64,000 nucleotides of DNA from Thermodesulfobacteriota bacterium (GTDB taxonomy: Bacteria > Desulfobacterota > DSM-4660 > Desulfatiglandales > Desulfatiglandaceae): assembly GCA_028278625.1 (NCBI GenBank), contig JANQDY010000261.1, positions 29,876-93,875 of the forward strand, read 5' to 3'. The position numbers were made by a program, and so were the translations under genes. A model generated the notes under the pieces. That model did not search any database and was not told the DNA's origin. It saw only the letters and a list, made by a program, of their open reading frames with translations. Position 1 is the stretch's first letter; the number at the start of each line of letters is the position of its first letter. This document shows, piece by piece, positions 57,317 through 64,000 of this stretch.

Positions 57317-58390
57317 ATGGCCGGAAAAAATGACCAGGAAAGAACTGAAAAACCCACCGCCAAGAAATTGGCGAAGGCCCGGGAAAAAGGCCAGGTTCCC
57401 AAGAGCCAGGAGATTTCTACCGCACTTATTATTCTGTGCGGGGCCGCGGTTTTGCTGGCGGTGGGTCCATGGATCTTCAGATCCCTGATGGAATTGATGC
57501 AGGGGATTTTCGAGCATTTGGGGACCTTGAATACCCGGGAAGCGTCCATACAGTCATTTTTGGGTGAGATCTTTGTTCGGTTTCTCATTATCACGGCCCC
57601 CATGATGCTTTCTGTGGCTGTGGTGGGCATTGCCGCCAATCTCATTCAAGTGGGTTTTCTTTTCACTCTGGAGCCCCTTTCCCCAAAGCTGGGCAAATTC
57701 AATCCCATCACCGGGATGAAAAAGTTTGTTTCCCTTCGATCACTGATGGAACTGATCAAGTCCATGCTGAAGATTCTGTATATCGGCACCATCGCTTGGC
57801 TGGTTCTTCGGGGCGAACTGGAATCCCTGCCGTCGCTAATCCACATGGGTGTGGGAGAGATCATCGGCTTCATCGGGATGGTCTCGCTCAAAGTGATGTT
57901 TTATGTGAGCCTCGCCATGCTGGTGCTTGCCGCCATCGACTTGACATATCAACGATGGCAGCACAACAAAGACCTCATGATGACGAAACAGGAAGTGAAA
58001 GACGAGCATAAGCAGAGCGAAGGGGACCCGAAAGTCAAAGGCCGCATCCGCCAGGTGCAACGGGAAATGGCCGCGCGCCGAATGATGGCCGCCGTTCCTG
58101 AGGCGGACGTGGTCATCACCAACCCGACGCATCTGGCGATTGCCATCCGTTACAATGCGGAGGAGATGTTTGCTCCCCAAATCGTTGCCAAAGGCGCCGG
58201 CCTGGTGGCGGAAAGAATAAAGACCATCGCCACCCAAAATGACGTTCCGGTGGTAGAGAACAAACCGTTGGCCAGAACCCTGTTTAAGAGCACTGAAGTA
58301 AATGATTTTGTACCGGCTGAACTCTACCGCGCCGTGGCTGAAGTCCTGGCATACGTATACAAACTGCGAGGTCGCAGAGGGCCATCATAG
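57317..58390 (+). CDS. flhB: Flagellar export switch protein FlhB
   Basis: The 357-residue protein has the basic N-terminus DQERTEKPTAKKLAKAREKG, four membrane segments and a cytoplasmic C-domain with the intact autocleavage motif NPTH in DVVITNPTHLAIAIRYN, then MFAPQIVAKGAGLVAERIK and VPAELYRAVAEVLAYVYKL. It controls substrate switching from hook to filament with FliK. A partner FlhX (C-domain only) is at 23133. I chose ATG 57317, two codons inside the frame. Confidence 0.96.
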   Translation: MAGKNDQERTEKPTAKKLAKAREKGQVPKSQEISTALIILCGAAVLLAVGPWIFRSLMELMQGIFEHLGTLNTREASIQSFLGEIFVRFLIITAPMMLSVAVVGIAANLIQVGFLFTLEPLSPKLGKFNPITGMKKFVSLRSLMELIKSMLKILYIGTIAWLVLRGELESLPSLIHMGVGEIIGFIGMVSLKVMFYVSLAMLVLAAIDLTYQRWQHNKDLMMTKQEVKDEHKQSEGDPKVKGRIRQVQREMAARRMMAAVPEADVVITNPTHLAIAIRYNAEEMFAPQIVAKGAGLVAERIKTIATQNDVPVVENKPLARTLFKSTEVNDFVPAELYRAVAEVLAYVYKLRGRRGPS

Positions 58391-58578
58391 GGTCTCTTTG
58401 GCCAAATCCTTGACGCCGGTCGTCAAATTTCCTTGACGCTCACGCCGCCAGGTCTTCTCCATCGCTCTCTCCCAATCCATTCCTCAAACGGGGATTTGGA
58501 TGAAACCCATTATTATTTTAGGACTTTTCAGCAGGCGTCCGATGGGCGCGCCGGATTGTCATCATCACTTAGAGCGAT

Positions 58579-58594
58579 AGGCATGGAAAGTGCA
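58579..58594 (+). promoter_or_regulatory. Sigma-54 promoter for flhA-flhF-flhG-fliA operon
   Basis: AGGCATGGAAAGTGCA has GG and GC ten bases apart; the -12 box is GTGCA in place of TTGCA. The start point would be near 58605, 31 bases before the ATG at 58636. It stands in a 245-base gap after flhB that also holds TTGACG/CGTCAA, a 6-base dyad at 58410-58426. Confidence 0.55.
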
Positions 58595-58635
58595 TATGTG
58601 ACGACAAGTGACAAAAAAATGGAGTCTGAAGGGTA

Positions 58636-60738
58636 ATGGGTACTTCAAGCGGGGCGGAAAACTCAATTCACTTGCCGCTGTTAATGCGAAACAGCGAGAT
58701 CATGGCGGCGGTCGGTGTGGTGGCCATACTGATTCTCATGATCCTCCCTCTGCCGCCCTTCATGCTCGATCTGCTTCTCTCCCTCAATATTACCTTTGCA
58801 TTGACCATCCTTTTGACCGGAACATACCTTTTAAGACCGCTTGATTTTTCATCCTTTCCCACGGTTCTTCTGCTGGCAACCCTTTTTCGGCTCTCCCTGA
58901 ACATCGCTTCCACCCGTATCATTCTGCTTCATGGCAGCGAAGGCCCTTCAGCCGCCGGCAACGTGATCATGTCATTTGGGAATTTTGTGGTGGGCGGCAA
59001 TTATGTGGTGGGCTCCATCGTGTTCATCGTCCTGGTGGTCATCAATTTGATGGTCATCACAAAAGGTTCTGGACGGATTGGTGAAGTGGCGGCAAGGTTT
59101 ACCCTGGATGCCATGCCCGGCAAGCAGATGAGCATCGACGCAGATCTTAACGCCGGCTTGATCGGCGAAGAAGAAGCAAAGGAAAGGCGCCTGGAAATTT
59201 CCCGGGAGGCCGACTTTTACGGTGCCATGGATGGTGCCAGCAAATTCGTGAAGGGCGATGCCATCGCGGGAATCATCATCACGTTGATCAATATACTGGG
59301 CGGTTTTGCCATCGGTGTTCTGCAAAATAACATGTCTCTGGCGGATGCGGCGCAAAACTACACGCTTTTGACGGTGGGTGACGGACTGGTGACCCAGATA
59401 CCGGCATTAATGATTTCAACCGCGGCGGGTATTGTGGTCAGTCGGGCCGGTTCTCAGTCGACCCTTGGGAGCCAGGTGATATCTCAGATACTCCTTCAGC
59501 CGCGTGCCATCGCCATCGCCGCCATAGCGCTCTTTTCCTTCGGGCTGGTTCCGGGGATGCCCACGGTCCCGTTCATGGTATTGAGTCTCATTGCTGGCGG
59601 CATCGCCTATTCGGTCATCAGATCGCGCGCCCGTGAATCCGAAAAGGTCAAAGAGAATGAACTTCTTGAAGCCAAGGCGGAGAGCGTTGAAAAGGTTGAA
59701 TCCGTTCCGCCCATCGACATCCTGGCGATGGAAGTGGGTTACGGTCTTCTGCCGCTGGTGGATGTGGAGAAGGGCGGTGATCTGCTTGATAGAATTCGTT
59801 CATTCAGAGGCCAGGTCGCCCAAGATCTCGGCATCATCTTGTCGCCGGTCCATATCCAGGACAATATGAAATTAAAGCCCGGTGAATATGTCATTAAACT
59901 GAAAGGAAATAAGATCGCCGAGGGTGAATTGATGATGAATTGCTTTCTGGCCATGAATCCGGGTGGCGTTGAAGGAAAGATCAACGGCGTCGAGACCACG
60001 GAACCAACTTACGGCCTGCCCGCAACCTGGATCAAGGGGGACGTGAGAGAAGACGCGTTGGCAAAGGGGTACACGGTCGTGGATCTGCCAACCGTGTTGA
60101 TTACACATTTGGCCGATGTCATCAAACGCCATGCCCATGAACTGCTCGGAAGACAGGAAGTCCAGCAGTTGCTGGATAATTTGAAGATTTCCCATCCAAA
60201 GGTGGTGGAAGAACTGATTCCGGGATTATTGCCCCTTGGCGCGGTGGGTAAGGTCCTGCAGAATCTTCTGCAGGAGGGGGTTCCGATTCGCGATCTTTTG
60301 ACCATTCTGGAAACCTTGGCGGACTGGGCCAATGTCACCAAAGACACGGACGCGTTGACGGAATACGTGCGGCAGGCCCTGGCCAGAACCATCACCGAAC
60401 TCTACAAGGGACCCATGGGACGTATCTTTGTGCTCACACTTGAACACGATGTTGAAAAAACCCTGGGTGAGTCCATTCAATATACGGATCGCGGCAGCTT
60501 TCTGCCCATTGATCCCAATACGGCACATCGGATCGTGACTTCCGTCACCCATCGGCTGGAAGGTTTTTCAGAACGGAATCAACAGCCGATTGTCTTATGC
60601 TCAGCGCAGATCAGGCCGCATTTCAAGAAACTTGCGGATCGATTTTTCCCGGACTTGGTGGTGCTGTCCTATGATGAAATTGTGAACAATGTAAGCGTAG
60701 AATCCATTGGAACGGTGGGGTTAGAAAATGCAAATTAA
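58636..60738 (+). CDS. flhA: Flagellar export gate protein FlhA
   Basis: The 700-residue protein has about eight membrane segments in the first 330 residues and a large cytoplasmic ring domain. The FHIPEP signature region reads DADLNAGLIGEEEAKERRLE then ISREADFYGAMDGASKFVKG. It forms the nonameric ring that docks chaperone-substrate complexes and uses the proton motive force. GAAGGG precedes the ATG. It overlaps flhF by eleven bases. Confidence 0.97.
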   Translation: MGTSSGAENSIHLPLLMRNSEIMAAVGVVAILILMILPLPPFMLDLLLSLNITFALTILLTGTYLLRPLDFSSFPTVLLLATLFRLSLNIASTRIILLHGSEGPSAAGNVIMSFGNFVVGGNYVVGSIVFIVLVVINLMVITKGSGRIGEVAARFTLDAMPGKQMSIDADLNAGLIGEEEAKERRLEISREADFYGAMDGASKFVKGDAIAGIIITLINILGGFAIGVLQNNMSLADAAQNYTLLTVGDGLVTQIPALMISTAAGIVVSRAGSQSTLGSQVISQILLQPRAIAIAAIALFSFGLVPGMPTVPFMVLSLIAGGIAYSVIRSRARESEKVKENELLEAKAESVEKVESVPPIDILAMEVGYGLLPLVDVEKGGDLLDRIRSFRGQVAQDLGIILSPVHIQDNMKLKPGEYVIKLKGNKIAEGELMMNCFLAMNPGGVEGKINGVETTEPTYGLPATWIKGDVREDALAKGYTVVDLPTVLITHLADVIKRHAHELLGRQEVQQLLDNLKISHPKVVEELIPGLLPLGAVGKVLQNLLQEGVPIRDLLTILETLADWANVTKDTDALTEYVRQALARTITELYKGPMGRIFVLTLEHDVEKTLGESIQYTDRGSFLPIDPNTAHRIVTSVTHRLEGFSERNQQPIVLCSAQIRPHFKKLADRFFPDLVVLSYDEIVNNVSVESIGTVGLENAN

Positions 60739-61990
60739 GAAGTTCAAGGCAAGTGATACGGCCGAAGCGCTCCGGATGATCAGGAAAGAATTCGGGTCCC
60801 GGGCAGTGATCCTCTCAACCAAAGACGTGGAAGTGGGATCGGGCGTTTTTGGCTTCAGGAAAAAGTACGGTGTGGAAGTCACCGCGGCCACTGACGCGGA
60901 TACACCCAAGGATCAATTGGAGCCGGGAACCGGCTTTGAAAGCAAGGCATTTGGCGGTCGAGGCGCCAGAAATTCGATTTCAACCATTTCACCTAAAGGA
61001 ATAAAGAACAGCAAGCCCACCGGCGGAGGAATGAGCGTGAGCAGGGTTGGCAGAATCAGGCCCGCCAAACTGAGAGGCGGGTTTTCCCGAAAAGCCGACC
61101 CCCGCATGCAGTTTTTCAGCCTCTATAAGGAACTCCAGGATCAGGGGGTTCAGGAACACATCGCCATGGATCTGGTGAAGGAGCTGGGCCGCCTCCCCTC
61201 CTTGAAAGGATCCTTTCGGTCGGAAGACCTCAAACAAGGGGTTTCGGAAACCTTCAGAAAAATGGGGGCCATGGTAAAACCGATCAGAGTTGCCCGGGGA
61301 GAGCAGAAAATCGCTGCCATGGTTGGCCCTACCGGTGTTGGAAAGACCACCACCATCGCCAAATTGGCCGCCATGGGAGGACTGAAGCACGGACGAAAGC
61401 TGGGAATGATCACCCTGGACGACAAGAAAATCGGTGCCATCGCGGAATTGGGCGTCTATTCAAAGATTCTCGATGTGCCCATGGAAGTCGCTTCAACCAG
61501 GGGACAGTTAGAGCGAGCCATTCATCATCTGAGGAAAAAAGATATCATCCTTATTGATACACCTGGAATAAGCCGGAATGAAAATGCGCTATTTAGGCGG
61601 GTACAGGATCTGCTTCAAAGTGTGAAACCTCTTGAGACGCATCTGCTTCTGAGTGCAACCACCCGGGAAAAGGATTTTGCCCCCCTGTTTGATCGGTTTA
61701 AGTCGATGGATATTCAGAGCTTCATATTCACGAGATTGGATGACAGTACCGAATACGGACATCTGATGAATCAGCTCATTTTAACGGGTATCCCGGTTTC
61801 GTATTTTGCCAACGGTCCCCAGGTGCCTGAAAATATCGAGGTGGCAACGCTGGATCGGCTGGTGAAACTGATGCTCAAAAAGAACCATGCCAGGACAATT
61901 GCCGCTCCGGTCAAACCGCGAAGAGCAGAAAAGAGAGAGCGGCGCCTTACCTATGGCCCCTATTTGGAGAAGTCTTATGCTTACTCCTAA
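60728..61990 (+). CDS. flhF: Flagellar placement GTPase FlhF
   Basis: The 420-residue protein has a basic variable N-terminus, an N domain and an SRP54-type GTPase G domain with Walker A in AAMVGPTGVGKTTTIAKLAA, DTPGISRNE and FTRLDDSTEYG. FlhF marks the cell pole and recruits the first flagellar parts, typical of polar flagellation. It overlaps flhA by eleven bases, indicating coupling, and precedes flhG. The Arg/Gly-rich stretch near residues 85-120 is long. Confidence 0.95.
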   Translation: MQIKKFKASDTAEALRMIRKEFGSRAVILSTKDVEVGSGVFGFRKKYGVEVTAATDADTPKDQLEPGTGFESKAFGGRGARNSISTISPKGIKNSKPTGGGMSVSRVGRIRPAKLRGGFSRKADPRMQFFSLYKELQDQGVQEHIAMDLVKELGRLPSLKGSFRSEDLKQGVSETFRKMGAMVKPIRVARGEQKIAAMVGPTGVGKTTTIAKLAAMGGLKHGRKLGMITLDDKKIGAIAELGVYSKILDVPMEVASTRGQLERAIHHLRKKDIILIDTPGISRNENALFRRVQDLLQSVKPLETHLLLSATTREKDFAPLFDRFKSMDIQSFIFTRLDDSTEYGHLMNQLILTGIPVSYFANGPQVPENIEVATLDRLVKLMLKKNHARTIAAPVKPRRAEKRERRLTYGPYLEKSYAYS

Positions 61991-62067
61991 GGTTTCACCG
62001 GGAATCCTTGGCGCTGCCGGAAAACAGCTAATGACCCTTTACCCCTTTTGATCGGGAGAAACAATAG

Positions 62068-62985
62068 ATGAACAAAGGTTTTAACAATAAAACTAAACCG
62101 AACAATCTCATCCTGTTGTCCGACAGAATCTCCGCGAGGAAGAGCGAAAGGGAAAAGACGGCCGCAAAAACCTTTAAACCCTACCCCCGCGTCATATCCA
62201 TTACAAGCGGCAAAGGGGGTGTGGGCAAAAGCAATATTGTGGCAAATGTTGGGTTTTCGCTCAGCCAAATGGGGAAACGGGTGTTGATTCTGGATGCGGA
62301 TCTCGGACTGGGGAATCTGGATGTACTGCTGGGTCTCACGCCCAAATACAACCTCTCACACGCGGTTTCCGGAGCCAAGACCATCTCCGAAATTGCCTTG
62401 CGGGGGCCGGGGGACATTACGATTCTTCCCGCTTCTTCGGGGATTCAAGAAATGGCCGATCTCACCGAGGAGCAAAAGGCGGTGTTCTTAAATTCCCTCG
62501 ATTCCGCCATGAATGATGTTGACGTTTTGCTCATTGATACGGGCGCCGGGATTTCTTCAAATGTCATGTATTTCAACAGCAATGCGCGGGAGATTCTGGT
62601 GGTGGTGACGCCTGAACCGACTTCCATCACCGACGCATATGCCTTGATGAAGGTACTCTCCTTGAAATACTCCCAGAGCCGTTTCAAACTTGTGGTCAAT
62701 TTTGCAAAGAGCCACAGAGAGGCGGATGATGTCTATCAGCAGATCAAGCTTGTTGCCGATCGCTTTTTAAATATCACCATTGAATATGTGGGATTTGTCT
62801 TGAATGACCGGAGTGTCAAAGAGGGCGTTCGGTGCCAGAAAATCATTGCGGAAATGAAACCGGATGCGGCGGCGAGTCGCTGTTTTGTATCTTTGGCAAA
62901 AGCGCTCTTAAACACTTCGCCGCCAGAGGCGCCTCGAAAAGGGCCTCGTTCATACTGGCGGGATCTGTTTAACGGGACGCCCTAG
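62068..62985 (+). CDS. flhG: Flagellar number regulator FlhG (MinD-like ATPase)
   Basis: The 305-residue protein is a ParA/MinD-type ATPase with deviant Walker A SGKGGVGKSNIVANV, DADLGLGNLDVLLGL and DTGAGISSNVMYF. It restricts flagellar number, acting with FlhF and, in polar flagellates, on the FleQ/FlrA regulator; the FleQ-like gene at 34884 is a possible target. The N-terminus is basic with no clear FlhF-activating motif. GGGAGAA precedes the ATG. fliA follows four bases later. Confidence 0.95.
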   Translation: MNKGFNNKTKPNNLILLSDRISARKSEREKTAAKTFKPYPRVISITSGKGGVGKSNIVANVGFSLSQMGKRVLILDADLGLGNLDVLLGLTPKYNLSHAVSGAKTISEIALRGPGDITILPASSGIQEMADLTEEQKAVFLNSLDSAMNDVDVLLIDTGAGISSNVMYFNSNAREILVVVTPEPTSITDAYALMKVLSLKYSQSRFKLVVNFAKSHREADDVYQQIKLVADRFLNITIEYVGFVLNDRSVKEGVRCQKIIAEMKPDAAASRCFVSLAKALLNTSPPEAPRKGPRSYWRDLFNGTP

Positions 62986-62989
62986 GAAG

Positions 62990-63781
62990 ATGAACCATTT
63001 ACCAAAGGAACGATTGTCGACCATGGAACCGGCGGAATTGTATCAGGGAAGAGAATGGCAGGGCGATACATCATCCAAGGATCAATTGGTTCTTCAATAT
63101 CTCCCCTATGTGAAAAACATTGTGCAAAGGATTCACGCGCAGCTCCCCTCGGGTGTGGAGGAGGACGACCTGACCAATGTGGGCGTGATCGGTTTGATCG
63201 ATGCCATTGATCGATATGATCCCACAAGGGGCACAAAATTCACCACATATGCGGCCTTTCGTATCCGGGGCGCGGTGATGGGGGAGTTGCGGTCTCGCGA
63301 TGTGGTTTCCAGAACCAATCGGGGCAAAATCCGAAAGCTTCAGAACACCTACACGGATCTGGAATTCAAAATGGGGCGGGATGTTCAGGATTCCGAAGTG
63401 GCGGAAGCCATGGGAATCGATTTGGATGAGTTCTACGAGATCAGGAAAATGGCCAGCATGTCCTTTGTCAGTTTCGAAGATATGGGGCTGTTTTCCAGAG
63501 AAGAAAAAGATGACGTGATCGGTCTTCTGACGGGGGGTGACAGCGGGGACCCATTTCAAATAGCCGGCATGAAAGAGATGAGAAATGCCGCCGCTGAAGC
63601 CATTGAGAAGCTTCCTGAAAAGGAAAAAATGGTCATTTCCCTCTATTACTGGGATGAACTGACCATGAAAGAGATCGGAAAGGTTTTGGAGCTAACGGAA
63701 TCGAGAGTGTCGCAGCTGCATTCTCAGGCAATTGTTCGCTTGCGAAAAGCCATGAGAAGGAAAGGTTTGCTGGGCGACTAG
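62990..63781 (+). CDS. fliA: Flagellar sigma factor sigma-28 (FliA)
   Basis: The 263-residue protein has sigma region 2 (QYLPYVKNIVQRIHAQLPSG; DRYDPTRGTKFTTYAAFRIR), region 3 and region 4 with a helix-turn-helix (MKEIGKVLELTESRVSQLHS). It directs late flagellar genes such as flagellin after FlgM export; neither flgM nor fliC is in the window. The ATG at 62990 follows AGGAAG closely; an in-frame ATG at 63023 is an alternative. flhF-flhG-fliA is a common order in polar flagellates. Confidence 0.96.
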   Translation: MNHLPKERLSTMEPAELYQGREWQGDTSSKDQLVLQYLPYVKNIVQRIHAQLPSGVEEDDLTNVGVIGLIDAIDRYDPTRGTKFTTYAAFRIRGAVMGELRSRDVVSRTNRGKIRKLQNTYTDLEFKMGRDVQDSEVAEAMGIDLDEFYEIRKMASMSFVSFEDMGLFSREEKDDVIGLLTGGDSGDPFQIAGMKEMRNAAAEAIEKLPEKEKMVISLYYWDELTMKEIGKVLELTESRVSQLHSQAIVRLRKAMRRKGLLGD

Positions 63782-63795
63782 AAAAGGTGGGCCAT

Positions 63796-64000
63796 ATGGC
63801 GGCGGAGCTGAATATTGGAAAGATACTTTCACCCATCCTGAGCACATCCCGGGTAAAGGCAATGAAACGGCAAAACCGGGATTCGCCCAAGAAACGCTTT
63901 CAAAAGTATTTTGAGGATGAAAAAGAGAACAAATCCGATGACGGTCCGGCTGGCAATACGGAAACTGAATCCCTGACAGCCGGTTCCGGGGATGAAAAGA
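63796..64000 (+). CDS. Partial gene downstream of fliA, unknown product
   Basis: The first 68 codons are visible before the window edge. The product starts MAAELNIGKILSPILSTSRV and continues with basic and then strongly acidic low-complexity sequence, without signal peptide or membrane segment. AAAAGGTGGG precedes the ATG, 14 bases after the fliA stop, so it belongs to the flhA-fliA operon. I cannot name a family from this part. Confidence 0.65.
   Translation, partial: MAAELNIGKILSPILSTSRVKAMKRQNRDSPKKRFQKYFEDEKENKSDDGPAGNTETESLTAGSGDEK

Overview
This window looks like the main flagellar and motility cluster of a polarly flagellated member of the Desulfobacterota (former Deltaproteobacteria). 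That assignment is an inference from gene content: FlhF/FlhG, FlgO-type proteins, PomA-like stators, many sigma-54 promoters with three sigma-54 activators, and frequent TTG starts. I cannot name the genus. Almost every gene has a visible motility, chemotaxis, c-di-GMP or cell-wall role. I see no tRNA, rRNA, CRISPR array or intact insertion sequence.

Bases 1-8,802 hold an edge-truncated MORN-repeat protein, a stand-alone receiver, a zinc-ribbon/HDOD protein, a hybrid histidine kinase, a protein with an unfamiliar duplicated domain, stator pair 1 (motA/motB) and a GGDEF protein. Bases 8,803-21,693 hold a decayed ORF6N remnant, two FlgO-domain proteins with lipoprotein neighbours, a FliK-like protein, a YcgR/PilZ brake protein, an NlpC/P60-like protein, an unusual receiver / NrtA-like / CheW fusion beside a normal CheW, and an HD-GYP phosphodiesterase. 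Bases 21,765-30,532 form minus-strand operons: two J-domain proteins, a FlhB C-terminal homologue, two structural unknowns (one with leucine-rich-like repeats), fliL, a LysM/RlpA protein, stator pair 2 and a lytic transglycosylase.

From 30,929 the plus strand carries a J-domain/receiver fusion, a CheX-CheX-FliN fusion and three sigma-54 activators (NtrC-like, FleQ-like without receiver, FlrC-like). Then follows the core flagellum: flgBC-fliEFGHIJ, fliK-flgD-flgE-flgE2, stator set 3 (motA plus two motB-like genes), fliMNOPQR-flhB, and flhA-flhF-flhG-fliA with one more partial gene at the edge. flgF/G/H/I, flgJ, flgK/L, fliD and flagellin are not in the window.

Ten strong matches to the -24/-12 sigma-54 consensus (GG-N10-GC) precede gene starts, with one weaker candidate, so most transcription units here appear to be RpoN-dependent under the encoded activators. 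The most unusual content is the receiver/solute-binding/CheW fusion, the second FliN carrying two CheX-like phosphatase domains, a MotB paralogue without its ion-binding aspartate, two hook proteins in which one has repeats nested inside a repeat, and signal-less wall-remodelling proteins that could be exported by the flagellar apparatus.
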